Part shown: positions 1 to 7,482 of the stretch, in pieces
Layout: every line of letters begins with the position of its first letter
How positions within the stretch are numbered: position 1 is the first letter of the stretch
Source of the DNA: Fimbriimonadia bacterium
Lineage (GTDB): Bacteria > Armatimonadota > Fimbriimonadia > Fimbriimonadales > JABRVX01
DNA length: 64,000 bases
Direction: 5' to 3'
NCBI GenBank assembly: GCA_039961735.1
Contig: JABRVX010000009.1
Coordinates: 124,001 to 188,000 of the forward strand
Made by a program: the position numbers and the translations under genes
Notes under the pieces: model-generated
Told to the model about the DNA's origin: nothing
Database searches by the model: none
What the model saw: the letters and a program-made list of their open reading frames with translations, nothing else

Positions 1-695
1 CAACGCGGGTCGGCTTTTCCGTAGAGATGCGTGGGCCACTTCTGACTCACAGGGTGCCCTACGACCGATCGCAGCACGAGATCGAGTGCATGATGGACAT
101 TGTCGAGGCCGCGGGCGCCAGATCCGACGATCTCCGGCTGGAGCTGTGGGTCAGTCCAGAGGAGCGTGGAATCTGCCACATGCACGGTCTCTCGCCAAAA
201 GCATACGTGTGCTTCGCCTGCGGCGCAAACGAGCCGCATTTGCGGCTGTGGCCGTCGGAGTACTTCAGTCGCGTTGGAGAAGAGATCGCGCGTTGGGGAT
301 TTCGCATCGTTCTCCTGGGTAGCGAAGGAGAGCGAGCCGCAACGAGGCCTGTCGTCCAGGCGCTGGGGAACGCCGCACTAGATTTGTCCGGACGAACGAC
401 CATTCGAGAGGCTCTCGGCTGGGTATCGGAAGCTGCCCTCTACGTCTCGGCGGAAACAGGTCTCTCGCACTGCGCAGTCGCGCTCGGAACCCCGAGCGTC
501 GTGGTCCACGGCCCAACGAAGTGGCAGAGATGGGGACATCAGACGGAGACCGCCGTTGCGCTTTGGACCGACCTTGGCTCACCCAATCCAACGCCACAGG
601 AAATCCAAGCTTGTCTTCGAGCCGTTCATCCCCAAAGAGTGATCGAGGCAGCGCGGACACTGATCAAGGAGCCCTCTTTTGCCCCGCGCCCTTAG
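1..695 (+). CDS. Glycosyltransferase family 9 (heptosyltransferase-like), 5' end outside window
   Basis: The reading frame is open to the left edge, so this is the C-terminal part of a longer protein. About 230 residues are visible. The fold reads as the C-terminal Rossmann half of a GT-B enzyme: a strand with VCFACGAN, a WPSEYFSRV helix, then VLLGSEGE, and the diagnostic ETGLSHCAVALGTPSVVVHGPT-type segment of ADP-heptose:LPS heptosyltransferases (usually DTG..H; here ETG..H). Family members add heptose to lipid A-core at the inner membrane. It overlaps the next gene, an RfaE2-type nucleotidyltransferase, by 17 bp, which supports a role in heptose metabolism. The exact acceptor sugar cannot be told. 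Family call is firm; the precise substrate is inference. Confidence 0.85.
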   Translation, partial: TRVGFSVEMRGPLLTHRVPYDRSQHEIECMMDIVEAAGARSDDLRLELWVSPEERGICHMHGLSPKAYVCFACGANEPHLRLWPSEYFSRVGEEIARWGFRIVLLGSEGERAATRPVVQALGNAALDLSGRTTIREALGWVSEAALYVSAETGLSHCAVALGTPSVVVHGPTKWQRWGHQTETAVALWTDLGSPNPTPQEIQACLRAVHPQRVIEAARTLIKEPSFAPRP

Positions 696-1176
696 GAGCA
701 AGATCATCCCGCCGGAGGAAGTGCAATCACTTGCCGACCGGCTGCGGCGAGAGGGCAAGAGCATCGTGTTTACCAACGGCTGCTTCGACCTTCTGCACAC
801 CGGCCACGTATGCTATCTGGCAGAGGCCAGGCTGCTGGGAGACTGTCTGATCGTGGGGGTCAACTCGGACGAGTCGGTACGGGCCATCAAGGGACCGGGC
901 CGCCCGTTTTTGCCACTCGAGGACCGGCTCACGATGCTTGCTGCCCTAGAGTCGGTGGACGCAGTGACGTGGTTCGAAGAATCGACCCCGGACTTGCTCA
1001 TTCGAGCTATTCGGCCGACAATCCATGCGAAGGGTGGCGACTATCGGGTGGAGGACCTTGGCGAGGCCGATCTGGTTCGCGAGCTAGGAGGTCGCGTCGT
1101 CGTTCTGTCCCTCGTGGAGGGCAGGTCCACCTCGTGGCTTCTGGATCACATCGGGCGGCGCCTGTCCGGTAAGTGA
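679..1176 (+). CDS. rfaE2: D-glycero-beta-D-manno-heptose 1-phosphate adenylyltransferase, RfaE2-type
   Basis: A 165-residue single-domain nucleotidyltransferase. The signature TNGCFDLLHTGH (about residues 31-42) is the HxGH nucleotide-binding motif, and the C-terminal EGRSTSWLLDHI is the usual ISTT-like region of RfaE2. It activates heptose-1-phosphate to ADP-heptose for LPS. In E. coli this domain is fused to a kinase (HldE); here it stands alone, as in many phyla, and the kinase is not in this window. The start is TTG at 679, overlapping the upstream glycosyltransferase by 17 bp; a GTG at 721 is an alternative. The 3' end overlaps the convergent acyltransferase by about 90 bp. Confidence 0.88.
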   Translation: MPRALRSKIIPPEEVQSLADRLRREGKSIVFTNGCFDLLHTGHVCYLAEARLLGDCLIVGVNSDESVRAIKGPGRPFLPLEDRLTMLAALESVDAVTWFEESTPDLLIRAIRPTIHAKGGDYRVEDLGEADLVRELGGRVVVLSLVEGRSTSWLLDHIGRRLSGK

Positions 1177-1830
1177 GGCCAGATCCTCCCCGATTCGCTG
1201 TACGATGTCCTGGATGCTGGGAGGCCCGTCAGTTCCCTCGAATGCGAGGGGCTTTCCGAAGCGGATGGTAACGGGTCCGCGGGCCTTGCGCGGTCGCAGG
1301 GTGCCGTACCGGACAATCTGGTTCGTGCCGACGATTCCCGCGCATACGCACGTCGCGCCCGTTCGGCGAAGAATCAGTGCTGCCCCAGGGAGGATGGGCA
1401 GCAACTTGCCGCTCTGCGAGCACTCGCCCTCCGGGAAGATGATCACACATTCGCCGCGAAGCAGGAGTTCCTCGGCTCGTCGCAGGGCCCGGCGATCCGG
1501 GGCACCCCTGCGCACCGGGATGCTGCGGTACAGCCGCACCACCAGCCCGATGACGCCCATATTGAACAGCTCCTCTTTGGCCAGGAACCAAGATGGGCGG
1601 GGTACGGCATGAAACATGGCAGGTGGGTCGGCGTCCGAGATATGGTTTGCACAAACTAACACCGGGCCGCGACGCGGGACGTGTTCGCGGCCCTCGACAC
1701 GCAGCGGCCCGAAGATGAGGAAGGCCACTGTGGTGAGCAACTTGCCGAACGGATAGAGCAGCACAAGAAACAAAAGGCTCGACAGACCGGTCCTAAAGCG
1801 GGCGCCCGGCTTCGAAGATGCTCGATCCAC
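1084..1830 (-). CDS. plsC: 1-acyl-sn-glycerol-3-phosphate acyltransferase (PlsC family)
   Basis: It carries the four-block pattern of the LPLAT/PlsC family: NHISDAD (HX4D catalytic motif), a following SWFLAKEELF block, FPEGECS (FPEG, glycerol-phosphate binding) and a later hydrophobic segment. An N-terminal hydrophobic stretch (FLVLLYPFGKLLTTVAFLIF) should anchor it in the inner membrane, where it makes phosphatidic acid. The frame stays open upstream to 1995 but would run through the 3' end of glpX, so I chose the GTG at 1830, 9 bp after the glpX stop; no strong Shine-Dalgarno supports it, so the start is uncertain. The last 30 codons overlap the convergent rfaE2. Probably co-transcribed with glpX. 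Confidence 0.85.
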   Translation of the reverse strand: MDRASSKPGARFRTGLSSLLFLVLLYPFGKLLTTVAFLIFGPLRVEGREHVPRRGPVLVCANHISDADPPAMFHAVPRPSWFLAKEELFNMGVIGLVVRLYRSIPVRRGAPDRRALRRAEELLLRGECVIIFPEGECSQSGKLLPILPGAALILRRTGATCVCAGIVGTNQIVRYGTLRPRKARGPVTIRFGKPLAFEGTDGPPSIQDIVQRIGEDLASLTGQAPPDVIQKPRGGPALHEGQNDDATS

Positions 1831-1838
1831 TGCCTTTG

Positions 1839-2801
1839 CTAGTAGGTGGACGGCTGGTGAGGGAAGCGATGCGAAGTTCGTATGCGCCTTATCGTGCCGG
1901 ACCTGGACCGCATTACGATGGACTCGGTGGTCGCGCCGCGCCTCGAGTATTTCACTCCTCTCATCATCGGCCCATCGGTTACGCCGGTCGCGCAAAAGAG
2001 CACGTCGCCTTCGGCAAGGTCGGTCACGGAAAAGATACGGTCGGGGTCGCCGCCCAGCATCTCCCTAGTCCGCTCCCGCTCCTCCTCGTTTCGGAACACG
2101 AACCTGGCCTGCATGTCTCCTCCCATGCTTCTAACGGCGCAGGCGCTAATCACCCCTTCCGGCGCCCCTCCGATGCCCATCAGAGCATCCACGCCCGATT
2201 GCTCATCGCACGCGGCGATCGCGAGAGAGAGGTCACCGTCGCCCACCAACATCACGCGCGCTCCGCAAGCGCGGAGCTCTTCGATCAACTCCTTGTGGCG
2301 ATCGCGATCCAGTACCCCGACCGTAACCTCGTGTACATCCTTGCCTAGGCACTTCGATAGAACCTTGACCGTCACACGTGGTGGCAGCGTCATGTCTATC
2401 GCGCCAGCGGCCTCGGGCCCCACCACCAACTTATCCATGTAGATGTCCGGCGCGTGCATCAAATGGCCTTTGCCTTCCACCGCCGCCCCGATTACGCTGA
2501 TGGCGTTCGGGGTGCCGTTCGCGCACAGGTTGGTTCCCTCGAGGGGATCCACTGCGATTTCGACCCTCGGCTCTTCGGAGCCACCGACCTTCTCGCCGAT
2601 GTACAGCATCGGTGCTTCATCGCGCTCGCCTTCGCCGATGACGATGGTGCCGGCCATGTCTATCGAGTCGAAGGCGCGCCTCATCGCGTCGGTGGCGGCT
2701 TGGTCTGCTGCGTGCCGATCCCCCTTGCCGACCCATAACGCGGATGCAAGCGCTGCAGCTTCCGTGACGCGAACAAATTCAAGAGCTAGATTTCGATCCA
2801 T
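1839..2801 (-). CDS. glpX: Fructose-1,6-bisphosphatase class II (GlpX)
   Basis: A 320-residue protein, normal length for GlpX. It begins MDRNLALEFVRVTEAAALAS and contains GEGERDEAPMLYIGE and DPLEGTN, the metal- and phosphate-binding motifs of the class II enzyme (Li-sensitive phosphatase superfamily). It hydrolyses fructose-1,6-bisphosphate to fructose-6-phosphate in gluconeogenesis, in the cytoplasm. The start ATG at 2801 has a clean GGGAGGT Shine-Dalgarno about 6 nt upstream; an open extension to 2915 lacks family resemblance and was rejected. plsC follows on the same strand with a 9-bp gap. Confidence 0.95.
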   Translation of the reverse strand: MDRNLALEFVRVTEAAALASALWVGKGDRHAADQAATDAMRRAFDSIDMAGTIVIGEGERDEAPMLYIGEKVGGSEEPRVEIAVDPLEGTNLCANGTPNAISVIGAAVEGKGHLMHAPDIYMDKLVVGPEAAGAIDMTLPPRVTVKVLSKCLGKDVHEVTVGVLDRDRHKELIEELRACGARVMLVGDGDLSLAIAACDEQSGVDALMGIGGAPEGVISACAVRSMGGDMQARFVFRNEEERERTREMLGGDPDRIFSVTDLAEGDVLFCATGVTDGPMMRGVKYSRRGATTESIVMRSRSGTIRRIRTSHRFPHQPSTY

Positions 2802-2999
2802 TCTTACCTCCCAGACGGCAAGCGGCCTCCGCGGGTGACCCCCCGGGGGGCCGCGTCCAATGTACCCGTCCGAAGGCTGACGGGCCACGCGTAGACGCGT
2901 GCGGCATCGGTTCATCGTCCTCAGCGGCGTAGGTAAGCACGAATCTCAGTGGATTCGTTGCGGAGGTATGGCAGAATCCGCAAATCACTGCTATAATTG

Positions 3000-3150
3000 C
3001 CTGGTAGGCGGCTCAGCGAAGTCGGGCTACCACCGGTTGAAAGCGGCGCTTGACAGAACCAATCTCCGGGCGACGTTTTCGAGACAGCCGTTGACTCGGG
3101 AAGGTGACTCATCCAAGGCGCCGGCCCCCTAGGGCCGGCGCCGACTTTTT
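3000..3150 (+). ncRNA. Putative small noncoding RNA (promoter-like box to terminator)
   Basis: Inference from signals only. A consensus TATAAT at 2992-2997 precedes about 150 nt that end in an 11-bp GC hairpin followed by TTTTT (3117-3150). Inside, TGGTAG (3002-3007) can pair with CTACCA (3027-3032). The -35 region (near 2969-2974) is poor. No protein of credible composition is encoded on the plus strand, and the next plus-strand gene is kilobases away, so this is not a leader of an adjacent gene. I compared it by eye with SRP RNA, RNase P, tmRNA and common riboswitch motifs and found no match; 6S RNA cannot be excluded. Confidence 0.35.
3117..3150 (+). terminator. Intrinsic terminator
   Basis: A perfect 11-bp stem, GGCGCCGGCCC (3117-3127) with GGGCCGGCGCC (3132-3142), closed by CCTA, is followed by GAC and five T residues (3146-3150) on the plus strand. 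On the minus strand no T-run follows, so it acts in the plus direction. Confidence 0.75.
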
Positions 3151-3216
3151 CGGCTCGTCAATCATCGGCTTCGACGGTCCCCATCGTTCGGCCCAGTGAC
3201 TGGCTAGCCGAGGGCG

Positions 3217-3732
3217 CTAGCTGCCGGTAGTCTTGATTACGTGAACCTGCGTGACCTTCTTGTCGCGAGCCTCGTTGATCGTGATCGTCACATGTCCATC
3301 TGGTGCCTCTAGGTGGAAGAAGGCAATCTTCCCCTCGGGAACCGTGGTCACCGATTGACTCTTGACGTCCTTCAACTTGGACTTGTAGAACGCGACGACG
3401 TCGTCGAAGGAGTCCGGAGTGGTCAGCAAGTGCTGCCGCATCGTCTGCGACTTGCCTTCCTCGCTGCCTTCGTAGGTGCTCGTCATTTCGCCGGTGGCAC
3501 CGGGATAGACGGGCACCCCGAGCTCGGCTTCGGTGATCGGTCGCTTCTCGGTGGAAGCTGTTGCCTTGGAATCGCCGTCCTTGGACTCGATGGTGACGGA
3601 GCCGTTTTTGTTTTCTTCGGTGACGGTCACGGAGCCATCGGCGGTCGTGACGGTCCGCTTCGAGCCCCCGCACCCGGTGAGGATGAAGGTGCCGACGAGT
3701 AGCGTGACTAGGAATGCTGCTGTGAAACGCAT
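3217..3732 (-). CDS. Secreted lipoprotein, hypothetical
   Basis: A 171-residue protein with a lipoprotein signal: hydrophobic stretch then the lipobox LTGC at about residues 17-20, followed by GGSK. Expected to be lipidated at the cytoplasmic membrane and possibly sorted outward. The next 40 residues are rich in Thr, Ser, Lys and Glu; the C-terminal part (PITEAELGVPVYPGA onward, with a VVAFYKSKLK segment) resembles small secreted proteins that carry a 'pseudopilin-like or phage-tail-like' alpha/beta module, but I cannot name a function. The ATG at 3732 has an AGGAGG Shine-Dalgarno; an in-frame extension to 3984 was rejected. It lies 35 bp downstream of the DinB-like gene, likely in one operon. 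Confidence 0.8.
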   Translation of the reverse strand: MRFTAAFLVTLLVGTFILTGCGGSKRTVTTADGSVTVTEENKNGSVTIESKDGDSKATASTEKRPITEAELGVPVYPGATGEMTSTYEGSEEGKSQTMRQHLLTTPDSFDDVVAFYKSKLKDVKSQSVTTVPEGKIAFFHLEAPDGHVTITINEARDKKVTQVHVIKTTGS

Positions 3733-3767
3733 GGTTTCCTCCTTGCCCGGACGCGGAACACGTACTT

Positions 3768-4463
3768 CTATGGGGAAGTATCGGTTCCTCGTGTGCCGCT
3801 CCCACTTCCAGCCGCTTGCTCCATGCGCTGAAGGTGGTACAGCTCGTGCCACACCGCCCGGCGCAGGGTCTTTCGCGCGGTCCACTCCTCGCCATCTGCG
3901 ATGTGCCGGCGCTCGCGCGGGAGCACCGAGAGCACATAGGGCACGTGGCGCGTCACGAACATCTCCCGCGACAGGCGCAGACATGCCCTAGAATCGCTCG
4001 TGGTTGGGAACTGCTCGATGTCTCCCGGAGAGCCCGGGATGCGCGACGCGTACCACCACTCTGCCTTGGCGATGTGCATGAGAGTCCAGGTGAGCTTCTC
4101 GCTGGGCGGCAGAGCCTGTGCAATGGGTAACAGATCGGCGCGTGAGAATGTCAGAATCTGCACACACTCCTCGGCATACTCGTCTGTGAGTGGTAGGGCA
4201 TCCTCTTGGAAGAACCCTTCCGTGTCGCCAGTGTTCGGGTACCCGGTCGCTGTCACACTCTCTGCGACCTCGATACCTGCTCGTTCGATGGGCGCGAGGT
4301 GGTGTCGCCTACGCCAACCCGCGAGCCACTCAAGGGTACGCTGTAGATCCCTCAGCGCGTCGTTCTCGTCGGCGCCTTGTCCAGATGCGCCGGGCATTTC
4401 GAACGCCCACGCCATGCTGGAACCGTCGTCCTTGGTCTCGATGGATACTTGCCAGGGTTTCAT
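3768..4463 (-). CDS. DinB-like protein with an N-terminal HicB-like region
   Basis: 231 residues. The C-terminal two thirds reads as a DinB/YfiT-type four-helix bundle, with histidines in MHIAKAEWWYASRI and in VWHELYHLQRMEQ in the usual metal-binding positions. The first 60 residues (KPWQVSIETKDDG..AWAFEMPGA..G) look like the short beta-rich HicB/UPF0150 domain that often precedes such bundles. DinB family proteins are thiol transferase or hydrolase relatives; the substrate is unknown. Its ATG overlaps the TGA of the upstream MFS gene (ATGA), implying translational coupling. A transporter coupled to a DinB protein suggests small-molecule or electrophile handling, which is inference. Confidence 0.75.
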   Translation of the reverse strand: MKPWQVSIETKDDGSSMAWAFEMPGASGQGADENDALRDLQRTLEWLAGWRRRHHLAPIERAGIEVAESVTATGYPNTGDTEGFFQEDALPLTDEYAEECVQILTFSRADLLPIAQALPPSEKLTWTLMHIAKAEWWYASRIPGSPGDIEQFPTTSDSRACLRLSREMFVTRHVPYVLSVLPRERRHIADGEEWTARKTLRRAVWHELYHLQRMEQAAGSGSGTRGTDTSP

Positions 4464-5677
4464 GCTTGCTCACCCGATCGGATGTGTGGAGCAACAGGGG
4501 CGCGTGTAGCAGGCAGGGCCAGTAGGGCGACGAAGGCGAAGGTTGCGCCCGCCGCGAAGGTCGCCGATGGGCCATAGCTATGCCACAGCGACCCCGCTAT
4601 GGTGCTGGCGGCGAGTGCCGAGAAGCCTAGCACCAGATTCGTCATTCCGAACGCCGTGCCTCGCAGTTCCGAGGGTGCGCGATCGGCCACCATCGCAGAC
4701 AGCACGCCTTGGGTGAACCCCATGTGCAACCCCCAAAGTGCCACGCCCACGAGCAGTACCGTCACGCCGCCCGCGACGGCCAGCAGAGCGTCGGCTAATA
4801 CTAACAGCACGAGGCCCACTGCGAGCGCACCCGCGCGCCCCAGACGATCGGAAGCCGCACCCGCAGGCCAAGCCGAGACCGCGTACACCGCGTTCATCAC
4901 GATCATCACGATGGGTACTGCAGCGAGCTTCATGCCCAAAGACTCGCCACGTAGAAGAAGAAACGCCTCGCTGAAACGCGCGAGCGAGAACGTGGCAACG
5001 ATAAGCATCACGACCCAATAGGGCCGACCGAGGCGGCGCAGCGTGCGTAGGCTCATGGTGGGAGTCGCATCCGCAATTTTACGTGTCGCGGAGGGCTCGT
5101 GCACGGCGCTCACGAGCAGCAGCACGGCGAGCGCAGCAGGGACGGTGGCAACCCAGAAAGTCAGGCGGAAGGAGTCTCGTGAGAGCGACATGACGACGAG
5201 TGCTAGGGCAGGGCCTAACAGCGCACCCACCGTGTCCAGCGACTGCCTCAGCCCGAACGCCGCGCCCCTGATCTCGGGAGGTGTCAGATCTGCGACCAAT
5301 GCATCGCGAGGCGCACCACGGATGCCTTTGCCGACACGATCGGTGAATCGCGCCACAATCACCCAATCAATCCTGCCGGCCAGCGCGAACACGGGCTTAG
5401 TGATCGCCGAAAGGCCATACCCGGTCACCGTGAGCAGCTTGCGCTTGCCGAGCCTGTCGCTGAGCGTGCCAGAGAACAGCTTGGTGATGGAGGCAATCGC
5501 TTCGGCGAAGCCCTCGATGAGGCCCACCGCGATGGTGGAGGCACCCAGCGTTGAGACCAGGAAGAGCGGCAGGACCGCATGCACGGCTTCGGATGACGTG
5601 TCCATTAGGAGGCTCACGAAACCGAGCGCCCACACACTGCGCGGAATGCCCGGACGCCGGTTCGCTGGTTCACTCAT
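4460..5677 (-). CDS. Major facilitator superfamily transporter
   Basis: 405 residues with about twelve hydrophobic segments. The loop between helices 2 and 3 has the MFS motif A form GTLSDRLGKRKLL, and an equivalent SDRLGRAGAL occurs in the second half. It begins with a short basic N-terminus and ends in RSGEQA. Likely an inner-membrane efflux or uptake permease of the drug/proton antiporter type; substrate unknown. ATG at 5677 is preferred; a GTG at 5695 is 6 codons upstream in frame and neither has a strong ribosome site. First gene of a probable operon with the DinB-like gene (4-bp overlap) and the lipoprotein gene. Confidence 0.85.
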   Translation of the reverse strand: MSEPANRRPGIPRSVWALGFVSLLMDTSSEAVHAVLPLFLVSTLGASTIAVGLIEGFAEAIASITKLFSGTLSDRLGKRKLLTVTGYGLSAITKPVFALAGRIDWVIVARFTDRVGKGIRGAPRDALVADLTPPEIRGAAFGLRQSLDTVGALLGPALALVVMSLSRDSFRLTFWVATVPAALAVLLLVSAVHEPSATRKIADATPTMSLRTLRRLGRPYWVVMLIVATFSLARFSEAFLLLRGESLGMKLAAVPIVMIVMNAVYAVSAWPAGAASDRLGRAGALAVGLVLLVLADALLAVAGGVTVLLVGVALWGLHMGFTQGVLSAMVADRAPSELRGTAFGMTNLVLGFSALAASTIAGSLWHSYGPSATFAAGATFAFVALLALPATRAPVAPHIRSGEQA

Positions 5678-5720
5678 AGCAGCGAGATTGGCCACCGGCT
5701 GGTGAGGTCCTTCTCCGGGT

Positions 5721-6126
5721 CAACGACAATCCAGCCGGCACTCGACAGCGGCGACCGAGATTGGGGGAAGTGTGATAGTGTTTTCGGTGACAGCGAGCGG
5801 TGTGGTGCGGATGCGCGTGGAGGCGGTCCAGTGGTTCATCGCATCCATCTGCTTCATATCTTGGGTGTCCCGCACCACCTCCGCAGAGTGCACGATTGGA
5901 TGATGCCGTCCATCAGACTATTGCACATGTTCGAGCGACAGGTAAGACGGACGAAGTCGCAGTTCCGGTGGAACATGTTCAGGAAGCGGGCGGTCATGAG
6001 TGCCGACTCGACGGTCGCGAGACTCGTGCGTCGTTTCACAATGTCGGCGGTTCTGCGACCAGCCTCCGGGTCCTGCCTAAACGGCCCCGCGTTGAAGGAC
6101 TGTGGTCCGGAAGACCAGTGAGGCAA
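5721..6126 (-). pseudogene. Frameshifted remnant of a GH51-like alpha-L-arabinofuranosidase C-terminus
   Basis: Two adjacent minus-strand frames look like one broken protein. From 6126 down to about 5870 the translation contains SALMTARFLNMFHRNCDFVR and then RSNMCNSLMDGIIQS, which matches the end of the GH51 catalytic barrel, where arabinofuranosidases have a similar ALMTA.FLN..HRN...V pattern. That frame then degenerates and stops near 5854. A second frame from about 5895 to the stop at 5721 reads MDAMNHWTASTRIRTTPLAV and ends TLPPISVAAVECRL, typical of the C-terminal beta-sandwich end. The N-terminal 300 or so residues are absent. Family assignment is by eye and tentative; the broken state is clear from the sequence. 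Confidence 0.5.
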
Positions 6127-6218
6127 TTGGAAGTGTGCTAGAGGCGGAGGTACCCTACGTAGGAGGCTTGTGCGGAGCGCACCCGCCCCTTTGCAGCGTC
6201 TGCAGGAGAGGAGAACGA

Positions 6219-7469
6219 ATGAGCGAGCTAATTAACAACCGCGCAAAGCGTATCGCCACGCTGAAGGAGATCATCCAGACCCTTCATAGGGGGGCCGATC
6301 CGGAGAGCGTAAGGCAGCAGCTCACCGAGATCGTTAAGGAGGCCGATGCGGGCGAGATCGCCGCGATGGAGCAAGAGATCATCGCATCGGGTGTCTCCGT
6401 GGAGGAGGTCAAATCCATGTGCGACCTTCACGCCGCGGTGGTTCAGGACATCCTCAAAAAGCCTCTCGTGCAGATATCGGCGGGCCACCCGGCCGACACC
6501 ATCCTCCGGGAGAACCGAGCGATTCGCGAACGGTGCGCCCGGATGCGTGCTGCGATGGAGCAGATCCGGCAGCTTCCGGACGATGCGGATGCCGACCAGC
6601 CCCTCCAAGAGTGGAAGAACGCCCTGAACGACTTAATGGACGTGGACAAACACTACCGGCGGAAGGAAGACCTGTTCTTCTCGGTGTTGGAGAGGCATGG
6701 CGTCACCGGCCCGTCCAAGGTGATGTGGGCGGTACACGACGAGGCGCGAGCAGCGCTGAAAGCACTCGATGCTGGCTTGAAGCAGGCCGCTGCGCGTGCC
6801 GGGGACCTGAAGCCCATCGCCGATACGGTCGCGACCCGCGCGCTCACCATCGTCGAAAACATGACTTCGAAGGAGGAAGACATCCTCCTCCCCATGATGC
6901 TTCAGTTATTAAGTGAGGACGAGTGGGGAGAGATATGGGAGCAATCGCCGAAGTACGGCTGGTGCCTGGTCGAACCGGGTGATACCTACCGACCTCCACA
7001 GGCGAGGCAGCGCGAGGACGTTGTTAGCATTCCATCGGACCGTGCACTGGTCTTTCCGACCGGGCAGCTGGACTTCGAGCAGATTAGGGGCATCTTCGCC
7101 ACGCTTCCCGTGGATCTCACCTTTATAGATGCAGAGGACCGGGTGCGGTTCTTCTCCGAGGGTGAGCGCATCTTCGCGCGGAGCAAGGCCATCCTCGGCA
7201 GAGCGGTGCAGCACTGTCACCCACCGAAGAGCGTTCACATCGTGGACCAGATCGTCTCCGACTTCCGCAGTGGGCGTCAGAACGTGGCGGAGTTCTGGAT
7301 CGACTTGCACGGCAAGTTCGTCCACATCCGCTACTTCGCAGTTCGAAACACAGAGGGCGAGTATCTTGGCACGCTCGAGGTCACGCAGGACCTGACACCG
7401 CTCCGCGCACTAACGGGCGAACGACGCCTGCTGCAGTACGACTCCGAGCCCGCGTCCGGCGACTCCTAA
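6219..7469 (+). CDS. DUF438 - hemerythrin HHE - PAS domain protein
   Basis: 416 residues in three parts. Residues 1-70 form the DUF438 helical domain (begins MSELINNRAKRIATLKEII). Residues 85-225 form a hemerythrin-like bundle with the family's GHP, DKHYRRKEDLFFSVLE and MWAVHDEAR blocks, giving His and Glu ligands for a di-iron site. Residues 285-400 read as a PAS domain (LPVDLTFIDAEDRVRFFSEGERIFARS...) ending in LEVTQDLTPLR. Such proteins are thought to sense O2, NO or redox state; no output domain is present. ATG at 6219 has a good GGAGAGGAG ribosome site. Apparently monocistronic; the convergent 7483 gene follows closely. Confidence 0.9.
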   Translation: MSELINNRAKRIATLKEIIQTLHRGADPESVRQQLTEIVKEADAGEIAAMEQEIIASGVSVEEVKSMCDLHAAVVQDILKKPLVQISAGHPADTILRENRAIRERCARMRAAMEQIRQLPDDADADQPLQEWKNALNDLMDVDKHYRRKEDLFFSVLERHGVTGPSKVMWAVHDEARAALKALDAGLKQAAARAGDLKPIADTVATRALTIVENMTSKEEDILLPMMLQLLSEDEWGEIWEQSPKYGWCLVEPGDTYRPPQARQREDVVSIPSDRALVFPTGQLDFEQIRGIFATLPVDLTFIDAEDRVRFFSEGERIFARSKAILGRAVQHCHPPKSVHIVDQIVSDFRSGRQNVAEFWIDLHGKFVHIRYFAVRNTEGEYLGTLEVTQDLTPLRALTGERRLLQYDSEPASGDS

Positions 7470-7482
7470 CTCACGCACGGCG

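Larger units (their letters stand above)
2802..3216. other. Gene-free interval with candidate small RNA
   Basis: About 415 bp between the glpX start and the stop of the 3217 lipoprotein gene. No convincing protein is encoded: both short open frames have unremarkable sequence and one runs into the terminator stem. The interval contains a TATAAT box (2992-2997) and a strong plus-strand intrinsic terminator, described separately. Neither flanking gene is on the plus strand, so the terminator needs another transcript to explain it. Confidence 0.6.

Noticed and set aside
1831-1995. N-terminal extension of the acyltransferase to 1995
   Set aside because: It would overlap the conserved end of glpX by over 150 bp, and the residues are unlike PlsC N-termini.
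5702-6121. Plus-strand open frame in the GH51 remnant region
   Set aside because: Opposite to the more convincing minus-strand remnant and without family resemblance.
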